A DNA stretch of 64,000 nucleotides from Tomitella gaofuii (GTDB taxonomy: Bacteria > Actinomycetota > Actinomycetes > Mycobacteriales > Mycobacteriaceae). Made by a program: the position numbers and the translations under genes. Shown piece after piece: positions 39,235 to 49,737 of the stretch. Numbering within the stretch: position 1 is the stretch's first letter; each line of letters begins with the position of its first letter. The DNA lies in the NCBI RefSeq assembly GCF_014126825.1, contig NZ_CP059900.1, positions 2,618,954-2,682,953 of the forward strand, written 5' to 3'. The notes under the pieces were generated by a model. The model saw only the letters and a program-made list of their open reading frames with translations, searched no databases and was not told the DNA's origin.

Positions 39235-40443
39235 CTACCTCTCCGTCGCGGCGAGCTGGCCGCACGCGGCCGCGATCTCCTGGCCGCGCGTGTCGCGCAC
39301 AGTGCAAGAGACACCCGCCGCACGCACCCGCCGCACGAACTCGCGCTCGACCGGTTTGGGGGCCGCGTCCCATTCGCTGCCCGGAGTGGGGTTAAGCGGG
39401 ATGAGGTTCACGTGCACGAGCGACCCGAGCGCGGCGCGGAGCTTCTTGCCCAGCAGATCTGCGCGCCACGGCTGGTCGTTGACGTCGCGGATCAGCGCGT
39501 ACTCGATGGACACACGGCGTCCGGTGCGGTCCGCGTAGTACCGGGCCGCGTCGAGCACCTCCGCCACCGACCACCGATTGTTTACCGGGACGAGGGTGTC
39601 GCGCAGCTCGTCGTCCGGGGTGTGCAGGGACACGGCCAGCGTCACCGACAGGCCCTCGTCCGCGAGCTTGCGGATCGCCGGGGCCAGCCCCACCGTCGAC
39701 ACCGTCACCGACCGTTGCGACAGCCCGAAGCCGTCCGGCGCGGGGTCGGTGATCCGCCGGACCGCGGCCACCACCCGCTTGTAGTTGGCCAGCGGCTCCC
39801 CCATGCCCATGAACACGATGTTCGAGAGCCTGCCCGGACCGCCGTGCACCTCGCCGTCGCGCATCGCCGCCGCGGCCGCACGGACCTGATCGACGATCTC
39901 CGCCGTGGACAGGTTCCGGTCGAGGCCGCCCTGCCCCGTCGCGCAGAACGGGCAGGCCATCCCGCACCCAGCCTGGCTGGAGATGCACAGCGTCGCGCGG
40001 TCCGGGTACCGCATCAGCACGCTCTCGAGCAGGGTGCCGTCGCCCGCCCGCCACAGGGTCTTGCGCGTGGTGCCGTCGTCGCAGGCGATGTGCCGCACCG
40101 CGGTGAGCAGCGGCGGGAACAGGGCCTCCGACACCGATTCGCGCATCGCCGCCGGCAGATCCGTCATCTCGGCCGGGTCCGCGACGAGCCGACCGTAGTA
40201 TTGGCGGGCCACCTGATCCGCACGGAACTTCGGCAGACCCAGCTCCCCCATCGCCGCCCGGCGACCCTCTGCGTCCAGATCCGCCAGGTGCGTCGGCGGA
40301 AGCCCGCGCCGCGGCGCCGAGAACACCAGGCGGACGGGCGTGCTGGCGCCCGCCGCTCCGGGACTGTCCGTCGTCGGCTCCGCCGGCCCCGGGGCGGCGG
40401 ACTGCGCGTCCTGCGTGGATGGATGCTGCGTACGACCGGCCAT
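39235..40443 (-). CDS. rlmN: Dual-specificity 23S rRNA / tRNA adenine-C2 methyltransferase
   Basis: Radical SAM enzyme methylating A2503 of 23S rRNA and A37 of some tRNAs. 402 residues. The cluster motif is in [50 protein letters not shown] and the C-terminal [18 protein letters not shown] (second catalytic Cys) are diagnostic. A disordered ~45-residue N-terminal extension precedes the domain. ATG 40441-40443. Confidence 0.96.
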   Translation of the reverse strand: MAGRTQHPSTQDAQSAAPGPAEPTTDSPGAAGASTPVRLVFSAPRRGLPPTHLADLDAEGRRAAMGELGLPKFRADQVARQYYGRLVADPAEMTDLPAAMRESVSEALFPPLLTAVRHIACDDGTTRKTLWRAGDGTLLESVLMRYPDRATLCISSQAGCGMACPFCATGQGGLDRNLSTAEIVDQVRAAAAAMRDGEVHGGPGRLSNIVFMGMGEPLANYKRVVAAVRRITDPAPDGFGLSQRSVTVSTVGLAPAIRKLADEGLSVTLAVSLHTPDDELRDTLVPVNNRWSVAEVLDAARYYADRTGRRVSIEYALIRDVNDQPWRADLLGKKLRAALGSLVHVNLIPLNPTPGSEWDAAPKPVEREFVRRVRAAGVSCTVRDTRGQEIAAACGQLAATER

Positions 40444-40559
40444 GATCACCGATTGTCCCAGATCGCCGGCGGAATCGCCGCCCCGCCCCGTCTGACGCCC
40501 GACCCGCCCGGTGCGCCGAGAACCGTGCGCGCGGTGCCGCTGTGGGGGATCATCGGGGC

Positions 40560-40982
40560 ATGAGCACCGACGACCAGTACGGCACACCGCCCACGCCGTC
40601 GACGGGTACCGACACTCCCCCCGCCGGCGCCGACGCCACGCCGTCCGCGGCGCACACGAGCCCCGCAGGCGCAAGCGCGACCGCCGCCACCACCGCGTCG
40701 GGTTCGACCAAGCAGGGACGCAAGCGCGTCGACCTGGCGAAGAATTCGCGCACCGCCCGCGCCTGGTCGGCGTGGATCGTCGGCGCGATCATCCTGATCT
40801 TCCTGCTCGTCTTCATCATCCAGAACTCCGACTCCACCCCGGTGCAGATCTTCGGGTGGGAGTTCTCGCTGCCACTGGGGGTGACGATCCTGCTCGCCGC
40901 GATCGGCGGGGCGCTCATCACCGCACTGATCGGCGCCGCGCGGATGCTCCAGATGCGCCGGGCGGCGCGCAAACAGCGCTAG
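40560..40982 (+). CDS. LapA-domain (DUF1049) membrane protein
   Basis: 140 residues: a Thr/Ala/Pro-rich tail of ~65 residues, then two transmembrane helices ([18 protein letters not shown] and [19 protein letters not shown]) with the LapA hallmark [21 protein letters not shown] between them, and a basic C-terminus. LapA proteins take part in envelope assembly in E. coli; the role in Actinobacteria is unknown. ATG 40560. Convergent with cdsA. Confidence 0.88.
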   Translation: MSTDDQYGTPPTPSTGTDTPPAGADATPSAAHTSPAGASATAATTASGSTKQGRKRVDLAKNSRTARAWSAWIVGAIILIFLLVFIIQNSDSTPVQIFGWEFSLPLGVTILLAAIGGALITALIGAARMLQMRRAARKQR

Positions 40983-40995
40983 ACGCCACCGACGA

Positions 40996-41895
40996 TCAGA
41001 ACGCGAGTCCCAGCACCACCCACACGGCGACCGCCGACGGCAGCGCCGAATCGAGCCGGTCCATGATCCCGCCGTGTCCGGGCAGCAGCGCACCCATGTC
41101 CTTGATGCCCAGGTCCCGCTTGAACTGCGATTCCACCAAGTCGCCGAGCGTCGACGTCACCACGATGACGGCCCCGAGGATCGCCCCGACCCACCAGGCC
41201 TCGCCCAGGATCAACGTCACGGTGAGCACGCCCCCGACGACGCCGAAGAGCAGCGATCCGCCCAGCCCCTCCCACGACTTCTTGGGGCTGATCGCCGGGA
41301 CCATCGGATGCTTGCCCAGCAGGACTCCGGCGGCGTATCCGCCCACATCGGAGCACACCACGCCGATCATCAGGCAGAACACCTTGCCGGCGCCGTTGTC
41401 GCCGTCGAGCACCAGCAGCGCGCCGATCGACGCGAACAGCGGTATCCAGGCGGCGACGAAGACGCCGACGGCCATGTCGCGCGTGTAGTTCCGGGGGGTC
41501 GCGTCCAGGCCGGCGCTCACCAGCCGCCAGATCATGATGACCAGCACGGTCACGGCGAATGCGCCGAACGTCGCGGACGCGCCGTACGGCCAGGTCAACC
41601 AGATCATCGCCTGGCCGCCGATCAGCAGCGGCACCAGCGGCACGTCTATTCCGCCCTGGCGCAGCCGTGCGCACACCTCCCAGGTGGCGATCGCGGCGGC
41701 GACGGCGACGACGGCCACCCAGGCGGTGGGCGCGAACAGCAGCACGCAGATGACGAGCGCGCCGAGCGCGACCCCGACGCCGATCGCCGCGGGCAGATTG
41801 CGCCCCGCCTTCGACGGCGGCTTGTCCGGCTGCTGCTGGGTGGCTTCGCCGCCTGCCGTCACTGGGCCTCCTGGTGTGGTCTGGTAGTCACGCAT
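40996..41895 (-). CDS. cdsA: Phosphatidate cytidylyltransferase (CDP-diacylglycerol synthase)
   Basis: Makes CDP-diacylglycerol for phosphatidylinositol, cardiolipin and PE synthesis. 299 residues, eight or so membrane segments after a ~35-residue polar N-terminus. The family signature is at the C-terminus, around SQFKRDLGIKDMGALLPGHG followed by GIMDRLDS; SPKKSWEGLGGSL is the other marker. ATG 41893-41895. Next to frr, as in Rv2881c/Rv2882c. Confidence 0.95.
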   Translation of the reverse strand: MRDYQTTPGGPVTAGGEATQQQPDKPPSKAGRNLPAAIGVGVALGALVICVLLFAPTAWVAVVAVAAAIATWEVCARLRQGGIDVPLVPLLIGGQAMIWLTWPYGASATFGAFAVTVLVIMIWRLVSAGLDATPRNYTRDMAVGVFVAAWIPLFASIGALLVLDGDNGAGKVFCLMIGVVCSDVGGYAAGVLLGKHPMVPAISPKKSWEGLGGSLLFGVVGGVLTVTLILGEAWWVGAILGAVIVVTSTLGDLVESQFKRDLGIKDMGALLPGHGGIMDRLDSALPSAVAVWVVLGLAF

Positions 41896-41955
41896 GTCGT
41901 CGAACCGCCCCGCGCACGGCGCACCGACGGCGGGACCGCCCGGCGCCCGCGCCGG

Positions 41956-42513
41956 TCAGACCTCCAGAAGTTCGGATTCCTTGTTCTTGACCATCTCGTC
42001 GATCTGGCCGACGTACCGGCCCGTCGTCTTGTCGAGTTCCTTCTCGGCGCGGGTGACATCGTCCTCGCCGGCGTCGCCGTCCTTCTGGATCCGGTTGAGC
42101 TCGTCCATCGCCTTGCGGCGCACGTTGCGCACCGCCACCCGGGCCTCCTCGGCCTTGGCCTTGGCCTGCTTGACGAACTCGCGACGGCGCTCCTCGGTGA
42201 GCTGGGGAACCGACACCCGGATGATCGTGCCGTCGTCGGTGGGGTTCACGCCCAGGTCCGAGTTGCGGATGGCCGTCTCGATCGTGCCGAGCATCGACAC
42301 CTCGTACGGCTTGATGACGACCATGCGCGGCTCCGGCACCGAGATGCTGGCGACCTGGGTGATCGGGGTCGGGCTTCCGTAGTATTCGACGACGACCCGG
42401 GAGAACATGCCGGGGTTCGCCCGGCCGGTGCGGATGGAGCCGAGATCATCCCGGGCGACCTCGATCGCCTTCTCCATCTTCTCCTCGGCCTCGAAGAGAG
42501 TTTCGTCGATCAC
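41956..42513 (-). CDS. frr: Ribosome recycling factor
   Basis: Splits post-termination ribosomes with EF-G. 185 residues, exact family length. Three-helix bundle residues [21 protein letters not shown] at ~26-46, [13 protein letters not shown], and the C-terminal helix pair [22 protein letters not shown] start. Downstream of pyrH by 119 bases. Confidence 0.97.
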   Translation of the reverse strand: MIDETLFEAEEKMEKAIEVARDDLGSIRTGRANPGMFSRVVVEYYGSPTPITQVASISVPEPRMVVIKPYEVSMLGTIETAIRNSDLGVNPTDDGTIIRVSVPQLTEERRREFVKQAKAKAEEARVAVRNVRRKAMDELNRIQKDGDAGEDDVTRAEKELDKTTGRYVGQIDEMVKNKESELLEV

Positions 42514-42632
42514 GGCATTCCTCCGTCGGTTATGGGTCTGCGCCGGGCGCCGGCCGGCACTGTCACTGCGCCGGCCTACGGTGTCCGTCCGGCAAAACTA
42601 TCGCGCCCCGGCCATGCCGGGGGTATCGGCGG

Positions 42633-43352
42633 TCACGAACGCACCAATGTACCGATCTTCTCACCTGACACGGCCCGCGCGATATTGCCTTCCGTCAGGA
42701 GATTGAACACCAGCAGCGGCATGGCGTTGTCCATGCACAGGCTGAACGCCGTCGCATCCGCGACCTTGAGGCCGCGCACGAGCGCCTCCTCGTGGGTGAT
42801 CTCGTCGTACATCGTCGCGTCGGGGTCCTGACGCGGGTCCGCCGAGTACACCCCGTCGACGGACTTGGCCAGCATCACCACCTCCGCGCCCACCTCGAGC
42901 GCACGCTGCGCAGCGGTGGTGTCGGTGGAGAAGTAGGGCATCCCCATGCCGGCGCCGAAGATCACGACCCGCCCTTTCTCCAGGTGGCGGACGGCCCGGC
43001 GTGGGATATACGGCTCGGCCACCTGCCCCATCGTGATGCCGGTCTGCACGCGGGTGTCGATGCCCCGCTTCTCCAGGAAATCCTGCAGGGCGAGCGAGTT
43101 CATCACCGTGCCGAGCATGCCCATGTAGTCCGAGCGCGACCGTTCGAGACCGCGCTGCTGCAGCTCGGCGCCGCGGAAGAAGTTGCCGCCGCCGATCACC
43201 ACGGCCACCTGCACGCCGTCGCGCACGATCTCGGCGATCTGCGTGGCCACGGCCTCGACCACATCGGGGTCCAGGCCCACGCGCCCGCCGCCGAACATCT
43301 CGCCGCCGAGCTTGAGAAGCACGCGGCGGTAGCCGTTGGGGTTGTTCGCCAT
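42633..43352 (-). CDS. pyrH: Uridylate kinase
   Basis: Phosphorylates UMP to UDP. 239 residues, amino-acid-kinase fold. [13 protein letters not shown] at the N-terminus, [11 protein letters not shown] (phosphate loop), [16 protein letters not shown], and [15 protein letters not shown] are typical of bacterial hexameric UMP kinases. ATG 43350-43352; upstream in-frame residues are unrelated. Confidence 0.97.
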   Translation of the reverse strand: MANNPNGYRRVLLKLGGEMFGGGRVGLDPDVVEAVATQIAEIVRDGVQVAVVIGGGNFFRGAELQQRGLERSRSDYMGMLGTVMNSLALQDFLEKRGIDTRVQTGITMGQVAEPYIPRRAVRHLEKGRVVIFGAGMGMPYFSTDTTAAQRALEVGAEVVMLAKSVDGVYSADPRQDPDATMYDEITHEEALVRGLKVADATAFSLCMDNAMPLLVFNLLTEGNIARAVSGEKIGTLVRS

Positions 43353-43420
43353 GCTCAGTCCTGACTTCTTCCCGGCCCCACGGACCTTCGAATGCGCAAT
43401 CCCACCGGATACGCCGGGAC

Positions 43421-43458
43421 GGGACCGTCCACGGGCCACTTGGGCCCGGGACGGTCCC
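43421..43458 (-). terminator. Hairpin after tsf
   Basis: gggaccgtcc (43421-43430) pairs with 43449-43458. The stem continues with cgggcc/ggcccg (43432-43437 and 43443-43448) past a single bulged base, with a 5-base loop. It starts about 30 bases past the tsf stop and before pyrH. Confidence 0.75.
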
Positions 43459-43487
43459 GCCGGCGCATCGTCATCGGCCCCAGCCGA

Positions 43488-44312
43488 TCAGGCCTGCCCC
43501 ACCTCGAAGCGGTGGAAGGCCGTGACCTCCGCGCCCGACTCCGCGAGCACGGCCTTGACGGTCTTCTTCGAGTCCGACACGGACGGCTGCTCGAGCAGCA
43601 CGACGTCCTTGAAGAACCCGTTCACCCGGCCCTCGATGATCTTGGGCATCGCCTGCTCGGGCTTGCCCTCCTCGCGGGCCGTCTCCTCGGCGATCCGACG
43701 CTCCTTGGCGACGGTCTCCTCGGGCACCTCGTCACGGGAGGTGTACTTGGCCTTCATGGCCGCCACCTGCATCGCGGCACCGCGCGCGGCCTCCGCCGCG
43801 GCATCGCCCTCGCCGGTGTATTGCACGACGACACCCACAGCCGGCGGCAGGTCGGTGCTGCGGCGGTGCATGTACACGGCCACCTGCCCGTCCAGGGAGG
43901 CGACGCGGCGCAGCTCGAGCTTCTCGCCCAGCTTGGCCGACATGGCCTGGACGACCTCGCCGACGGTGCTGCCGTCCAGCGGCAGCGCCTCGAGGGCGGC
44001 GACGTCGGCCGGACGCGCCTCCGCAGCGGCAGCGACGATCTTGTCCGCCAGCTCCTGGAACTGCTCGTTCTTGGCGACGAAGTCGGTCTCGCTGTTGAGC
44101 TCGATCAGCACGCCGCCCTTTTCGGCGACGAGCCCCTCGGCCGTGGCGCGCTCGGCACGCTTGCCCACGTCCTTGGCGCCCTTGATGCGCAGGAACTCGA
44201 CGGCCTTGTCGAAGTCGCCGCCGTTCTCCTCCAGAGCCTTCTTGCAGTCCATCATTCCGGAGCCGGTGAGCTCCCGGAGCCGCTTGACGTCAGCGGCGGT
44301 GTAGTTCGCCAT
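43488..44312 (-). CDS. tsf: Elongation factor Ts
   Basis: Nucleotide exchange factor for EF-Tu. 274 residues. [19 protein letters not shown] (UBA-like N-terminal domain), then the core with [13 protein letters not shown]. The C-terminal [16 protein letters not shown] matches the family. ATG 44310-44312, 50 bases after the rpsB stop: the conserved rpsB-tsf operon. Confidence 0.98.
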   Translation of the reverse strand: MANYTAADVKRLRELTGSGMMDCKKALEENGGDFDKAVEFLRIKGAKDVGKRAERATAEGLVAEKGGVLIELNSETDFVAKNEQFQELADKIVAAAAEARPADVAALEALPLDGSTVGEVVQAMSAKLGEKLELRRVASLDGQVAVYMHRRSTDLPPAVGVVVQYTGEGDAAAEAARGAAMQVAAMKAKYTSRDEVPEETVAKERRIAEETAREEGKPEQAMPKIIEGRVNGFFKDVVLLEQPSVSDSKKTVKAVLAESGAEVTAFHRFEVGQA

Positions 44313-44362
44313 CGAGGCGAGCCTCCTCGGTGATTGGGCCCTCGGCCGGGCCGTGCGGGTCT

Positions 44363-45232
44363 CTACTGCTGGGCGTCGGCCGGGGCCTGCGCCGCCTCTT
44401 CGGCGGGCTTGCCGGCCTCGGCGGCGGGAGCGGACTCCTCGGCGGCGGGAGCCTTCTCTGCATCACCGGAGAGCAGCTCCTGCTCCCACTCCGGCAGCGG
44501 CTCGCCGGCTGCGGCCTCCGGCTTGTCGTCGCCGGCATTGCGGGCGGCGCGCGACTGCACGCCATCGGCCGCGGCCGTGGCGACGACCTTGGTCAGCAGC
44601 GCGGCGCTGCGGATGGCGTCGTCGTTGCCCGGGATAGGGTAGTCGACCAGGTCCGGATCGCAGTTGGTGTCGAGGATGGCGACGACCGGGATGTTGAGCT
44701 TGCGCGCCTCGGAGACCGCGAGGTGCTCCTTGTTGGTGTCCACGATCCACACGGCGGACGGGATCTTCGCCATGTCGCGGATGCCGCCGAGCGTGCGCTC
44801 GAGCTTGTTCTTCTCACGCGTGAGCATGAGGATTTCCTTCTTGGTGCGCCCCTCGAAGCCGCCGGTCTGCTCCATCGTCTCGAGCTCCTTGAGGCGCTGG
44901 AGGCGACGGTGCACCGTCTGGAAGTTGGTGAGCATGCCGCCGAGCCAACGCTGGTTGACGTACGGCATGCCGACGCGGGTGGCCTCCGCGGCGATGGACT
45001 CCTGCGCCTGCTTCTTGGTGCCGACGAACAGGATGGTGCCGCCGTGGGCGACGGTCTCCTTGACGAACTCGTACGCCTTGTCGATGTACGTCAGCGTCTG
45101 CTGCAGGTCGATGATGTAGATGCCGTTGCGGTCGGTGAAGATGAACCGACGCATCTTGGGGTTCCACCGGCGGGTCTGGTGCCCGAAGTGGGCGCCGCTG
45201 TCGAGCAGCTGCCTCATAGTCACTACGGCCAT
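44363..45232 (-). CDS. rpsB: Small ribosomal subunit protein S2
   Basis: 289 residues. Core markers: [42 protein letters not shown] and [20 protein letters not shown]. The C-terminal ~60 residues are an acidic Ala/Glu-rich tail usual in Actinobacteria. The ATG 45230-45232 has AAGGA some eleven bases upstream; a palindrome lies in the leader at 45264-45283. Divergent from the M23 peptidase. Confidence 0.97.
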   Translation of the reverse strand: MAVVTMRQLLDSGAHFGHQTRRWNPKMRRFIFTDRNGIYIIDLQQTLTYIDKAYEFVKETVAHGGTILFVGTKKQAQESIAAEATRVGMPYVNQRWLGGMLTNFQTVHRRLQRLKELETMEQTGGFEGRTKKEILMLTREKNKLERTLGGIRDMAKIPSAVWIVDTNKEHLAVSEARKLNIPVVAILDTNCDPDLVDYPIPGNDDAIRSAALLTKVVATAAADGVQSRAARNAGDDKPEAAAGEPLPEWEQELLSGDAEKAPAAEESAPAAEAGKPAEEAAQAPADAQQ

Positions 45233-45584
45233 GGTGATGCCATTCCTTTGTTCACGGTTGCCGCGGCGACCGGCCGGTCGCCGCCCTGGCGCCCGCGGAT
45301 CCACCGAACCCGCATCGGACGGACCTGGGATCCGTCCGCGCTGCGGGACCGTCGGCGGTCCTGGTACCGGCACCGGAGTGCCGGGGGTGCGGACGCGCGA
45401 AGTCAATCCGCCCGGGGACGGATCGCCGGTCCAGTGTACGTCGTCGGCGCCCCGGCAAGAAACCGAGTCCGCCCGGGCGCCGGTTGTCAACCGATCCGGT
45501 GTTCGATGGGGACGGCGGCCCGGTTGTCCACAGCCGCGCCCGGCGACGCCGCCGCGCTGCGCCCGCACCGTCGACACTGGGCGC
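45233..45584. other. Divergent intergenic region rpsB / M23 peptidase
   Basis: 352 bases with no convincing ORF. It must carry the rpsB-tsf promoter and leader and the promoter of the peptidase. Structures seen are the 20-bp palindrome at 45264-45283 and a 7-bp hairpin (ccggcac/gtgccgg) around 45367-45384. No clear sigma-factor boxes could be assigned. Confidence 0.5.
45264..45283 (-). promoter_or_regulatory. 20-bp perfect palindrome in the rpsB leader
   Basis: cggcgaccgg followed by ccggtcgccg, an uninterrupted palindrome 31-51 bases upstream of the rpsB start codon. In mRNA it can fold as a short hairpin close to the ribosome-binding site; as DNA it could be a dimeric-protein site. Ribosomal protein leaders are often autoregulated, but no S2 site can be proven here. 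Confidence 0.45.
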
Positions 45585-46190
45585 ATGCCCGCCCCCCGCA
45601 GCACGTCGCCGCCGCAGCACGCGGCCCCCCGCACCCCTGCACGCTCTGCCGGGCGGATCGCCGCGGCGCTGTGCCTCACCGCGGCATGCGCCGCCCCCGC
45701 GCTCGCGGTACCCGCCGCGCCGCCTGCGGCCGGCATCGACGGATCCGCGCAGGCGGTCACGCGGCCGACCGGAACCCGGCCGGCCGTCTACGACTGGCCC
45801 CTGGGGGGGGCTCCGGAGGTGACGCGGGGCTTCGACAAGCCGCAGTTCCGATACGGTCCGGGGCACCGCGGAGTGGACCTGGCCGCCGCCCCGGGCGTCC
45901 CCGTGCGCGCCGCCGGCCCGGGGGTCGTCGCCTTCGCCGGCCCCGTGGCGGGGCGGGGGGTGGTGTCGATCGACCACCCGACCGGGCTGCGCACCACGTA
46001 CGAGCCGCTGACACCGGCGGTGCACGCGGGCGATCCCGTCACCACGGGCACGGTGATCGGCCGGCTGTCGGCGGGGCACACGGGCTGCCCCCGCGCAGCG
46101 TGCCTGCACTGGGGCCTGCGAGACGGCCGGGACTACCTCGACCCGCGTTCGCTGCTGGGCACGATCACCGTCCGGCTGCTGCCCGTGTAG
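45585..46190 (+). CDS. Exported M23 (LytM-type) metallopeptidase domain protein
   Basis: 201 residues: a signal peptide at ~22-41 ([18 protein letters not shown]) then a LytM domain. Zinc-site residues are His94 and Asp98 in [12 protein letters not shown] and the later motif [10 protein letters not shown]. The HxH pair of active LytM enzymes is not fully visible there (LHW), so it may be a degenerate or regulatory version. Syntenic with Rv2891 beside rpsB. Acts outside the membrane on peptidoglycan if active. Convergent with xerC. Confidence 0.88.
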   Translation: MPAPRSTSPPQHAAPRTPARSAGRIAAALCLTAACAAPALAVPAAPPAAGIDGSAQAVTRPTGTRPAVYDWPLGGAPEVTRGFDKPQFRYGPGHRGVDLAAAPGVPVRAAGPGVVAFAGPVAGRGVVSIDHPTGLRTTYEPLTPAVHAGDPVTTGTVIGRLSAGHTGCPRAACLHWGLRDGRDYLDPRSLLGTITVRLLPV

Positions 46191-46214
46191 CCGGCACTGC
46201 CGCGGCGTGCGGAG

Positions 46215-47245
46215 TCAGGCCCGGGGATGCGCCCTGTCGTGCACTGCCCGCAGCCGCGCCACCGACACGTGTGTGTACAGCTGCGTCGTGCTCAGGCTCG
46301 CATGCCCGAGCAACTCCTGGACCACGCGCAGATCGGCACCGCCTTCGAGCAGGTGGGTGGCCGCGGAATGGCGCAGCCCGTGCGGGCCCATGTCCGGCGC
46401 GCCCGGGATCGCGGCGAGCACCTCGTGCACGGCCGTGCGGGCCGCGCGCTGGCCGAGCCGCCCGCCACGCACGCCCAGCAGCAGCGCCGCGCCCGAGCTC
46501 CCCGCGGCCAACGCGGGGCGGCCGTGGCCCAGCCACTCGTCGAGCGCGGCCTGTGCAGGGGCGCCGTACGGCACCACGCGCTCCTTGTCGCCCTTGCCGA
46601 TCACTCGCAGCACGCGCCGTTCCGTGTCGACCGCGTCGATGTCGAGGGAACACAGCTCGCCCACACGGATCCCGGTGGCGTAGAGCAGCTCGACGATGAG
46701 ACGGTCGCGCAGCGCCACCGGGTCGCGTTCACGGGCGCCCGACTCGGCCGCGGCGAGCGCATCGGCCGCCTGCTCTGGCCCAGCACCGGCGCAGTGTGCG
46801 GTGCGGCCGCGGCGCCGCCAGGCGCGTGCCGTCGTCGCGAACCGACCAGGCCACGACGGGACGCCCACGACACGAAGGTCCGGGCCACCGACGTGCGCCG
46901 CGCGAGGGAACTGCGTGCCGCACCCGCCGACGCCGACTCCGCGAGCCACCCGCGCAGGTCCGCCAGCGACAGCGCGTGCAGCAGCGCGCGCCCGTCCACC
47001 GTGTTTCCGTCCCCCGTGCTCCCGTGGCCCGTGTTCCCGGCGCCGGAGGCCCCTTCGTGCGCCCGGACCGCATAGCGCAGGATCGACTCGACGTCGCGGC
47101 GGTACGCGCGGCGCGTATGCGGCGACAGGCCGCGCTCGAACTCGAGGTGCGCGCCGAACTCGTCCACGACACCGGTCAGGTACGCCGGAAGCGGCCCCGC
47201 GGCCGGGTCCCTCCGCGCCGGATCGGCATTCGAAAGTGACGCCAT
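46215..47245 (-). CDS. xerC: Tyrosine recombinase XerC, reading frame broken by small indels
   Basis: Site-specific recombinase resolving chromosome dimers at dif with XerD. N-terminal SAM-like core-binding domain: [20 protein letters not shown] and [18 protein letters not shown]. The catalytic domain holds the Arg in [34 protein letters not shown] and [15 protein letters not shown] with the nucleophilic Tyr. The two halves are in different frames. By comparison with the family, changes are needed near 46833-46842 (one extra base), 46784-46794 and 46773-46782 (one missing base each). Active-site residues are intact, so error rather than decay is likely. ATG 47243-47245. Confidence 0.85.
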
Positions 47246-47302
47246 GCGCACAGCATGCCACCGGTGTCACGGGCGGGGCGGCGGCGGAGCACAATCGGCA
47301 CA

Positions 47303-48540
47303 ATGCCGCCGAAGACCACGCCCGCCGGGCCCGCACGCGCGATCCCGGTGCCGACCCTCCTGACGCTGGCCCTGGTGTCCGCGATCGCTCCACTGGCCAC
47401 CGACATGTATCTGCCCGGGCTGCCGCAGGTGGGCGTCGACCTCGCCGCGGACGATGCGCTGGTGCAGCTCACGCTGATGACGTTCATGCTGGGGCTCGCG
47501 GCGGGACAGCTCGCCATCGGGCCGCTGTCCCGACGGCCTCGGGCGGCGCCGGCCGCTGCTCGCCGGGACGGTGCTGCTGGCGGCGGCCGGACTGGCGTGC
47601 GCACTGGCGCCGTCGATCACGGTCCTGGTCGTCGCACGGTTCCTGCAGGGTTTCACCGGCGGCATCGGCGTGGTGCTGGCGCGTGCGGTGATCGCCGACC
47701 GCACCTCCGGCGACCGCGCGGCCCGGCTGTTCAGCATCATGATGATCATCACCGGGGTGGCACCGGTGGTCGCGCCGCTGCTGGGCGGCGCGCTCGTCGG
47801 CCCCCATCGGCTGGCGCGGCGTGTTCTACGTGCTCACCGGCCTGGCCGTACTCATGCTGTTGTGCGCGTGGCGTTTCGTGCCGGAGTCGCTGCCGGCCGC
47901 CCGCCGGCATCCTGTCGAACCGCGCGCCGTGGGGCGGAGCATCGGCGCGGTCCTGGCCACACGCGTCTACCTCGGCTACGCCGCGACCTTCGCGGCGGCC
48001 TTCGGCGCGCTGTTCGGCTACATCTCCGCGTCCCCGTTCATCCTGCAGGGCATCATGGGCTTCTCCCCCGGCGTGTTCTCGGTGCTGTTCGCCCTCAACG
48101 CCGTCGGCCTCACCGGCGCGAACGCGGTCAATTCCCGCCTGATCGGGCGCTTCCGGCCGCACACCTTGCTGTCGTTTGGCGTCGGGTCGCTCGTCGCGGT
48201 CTCCGTCGCGATGCTCGCGGTCGTCCTGGCCGACTTCGACGCGCGGTGGCCGCTGCTCACCGTGATGTTCCTGCTGACCTGCTCGATCGGTTTCATCTTC
48301 GGCAATGCCACCGGGCTGGCCCTCGACGCAGTGCGGACCCGGGCGGGAACGGGCTCGGCGGTGCTCGGCGCACTGCAGTTCACCGTGGGCGCCGTCGCAG
48401 CGCCCGTCGTCGGCCTCGGCGGCGGGGCGTCGGCGGTGCCCATGGCGATCACCGTCGCCGTGTCCGCGTGCTGTTCGGCGGTGGCGTTCAGCACGACGGC
48501 GGCCGGGCGGGGACGCCGCCGCGCCCCCGCCCGCGGTTAG
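47303..48540 (+). CDS. Bcr/CflA-family MFS drug exporter, two +1 frameshifts
   Basis: Twelve-helix drug:proton antiporter. TM1 shows the Bcr/CflA signature [11 protein letters not shown]. The frame shifts once near 47528-47532, in CTGTCCCGACGG where one C seems extra (normally [15 protein letters not shown]). It shifts again at 47801-47805, in a CCCCC run, before [15 protein letters not shown]. Joined, the three pieces give a continuous ~411-residue transporter through [20 protein letters not shown] to RRAPARG. Its stop overlaps that of dprA by a few bases. Substrate unknown. Confidence 0.83.
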
Positions 48541-49737
48541 CGCGCGGCCGGTCCCCCGGCGCGCGCCAGCGCCCAATCCTCGCCTGCGCGGACCGCGAGC
48601 CCGTGGAGCTCGAGAACCGCCAGCGCGCCCATCGTCTGTCCCAGACTCACCCCGGCCTCGACGGAGATCTCCTCACTGGACCGGGCGCCCCGCGCGGGCA
48701 GACCGTCGTGGACGGCCAGCTGCACGGCGGTGAGTCCATCCGTCGGCCGTGCGGGCCCGCCGGCTCCCGGCGGGGCCCCGAGCGCCCCGAACGGACCCGC
48801 CACCTCCATCACGTCCTCGGCGTCCGCGGCGAGGTTGGCCCGGTCCTGGCGCAGGAGCATGTGGCAGCCGGCGGACGTCGCCGAGGTCACCGGACCCGGT
48901 ACCGCCAGCAGGCTCCGGCACATCCGCTCCGCCCAACCGGCGGTGTTCAGCGCCCCGCTGCGGCGCCCGGCCTCCACCACCACGGTGGCGTCGGTGAGCC
49001 CCGCCACCAGGCGGTTGCGCGCCAGGAAGCGGTGCCGCCCCGGGACGATGCCGGGCGGATACTCCGAGAGCACCGCGCCGGACTCGGCGATCGCACGCAA
49101 CAGCCGCGCGTGCCCCGCCGGGTAGGCGCGGTCGACGCCGCAGGCGAGGATCGCCACCGTCGTCCCACCCGCGCCGAGGGCCGCCCGGTGCGCCGCCCCG
49201 TCGATCCCGTAGGCGGCGCCCGACACCACCAGGTAGTCCTGCGCGGCGAGGTCCCCCGCGATCTCCGCGGCGACGTGCTCCCCGTACCCGCTCGCCGCGC
49301 GGGTGCCGACGATCGCCACGGCGCGCGATTCCAGGCGCCCGAGCGCCATGGCACCCACCGTCCACAGCGCCACCGGCGGCGATCCGTCCACGGCCGCATC
49401 CGGCAGCCCGAACTGCTGCGTCCGCAGCAGCGGCCACTCGTCGTCGTCACGGGTGACCAACCTCCCGCCGAGGTGCGCGATCGCCGCCAGGTCACGCTCG
49501 GCGGAGTCGACGGCGTACCGGGCGCGGGTCGCCGACGCGACCGCGTCCGGCAGTCCCGCGCGGGAGCGGACCGCCTGCGCGGCGGCCACCGGATCGCCGC
49601 GGTGCTCTGCTCGATGAACTCGAGCAGCGCGCCGCATGGCGCCTCCGCCACGCGGGACAGGTACGCCCACGCCGCCAGCCGCCGGCGTGCGGCCGGCCCG
49701 CCGCGGGGGAGCCCGCCGGGTCGGTGTCGAGGTTCAT
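48537..49737 (-). CDS. dprA: DNA-processing protein DprA, two one-base frameshifts near the 5' end
   Basis: Rossmann-fold protein that loads RecA onto incoming single-stranded DNA in transformation. Markers: IVGTRAASGYGEHVA, SGAAYGIDGAAHRAAL, ACGVDRAYPAGH, GRHRFLARNRLVAGL and VEAGRRSGALNTA, plus a C-terminal winged helix. The ATG 49735-49737 overlaps the comM stop as ATGA and begins MNLDTDPAGSP. The frame then changes near 49692-49702 (one C missing in GGGCCCGG) to LAAWAYLSRVAEAPCGALLE, and near 49601-49612 to HRGDPVAAAQAV. Corrected length is ~400 residues. Confidence 0.87.

Noticed and set aside
46773-46842. xerC as a true pseudogene
   Set aside because: All catalytic residues are intact and neighbouring genes carry similar one-base errors; XerC is generally maintained. 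Not excluded without reads.
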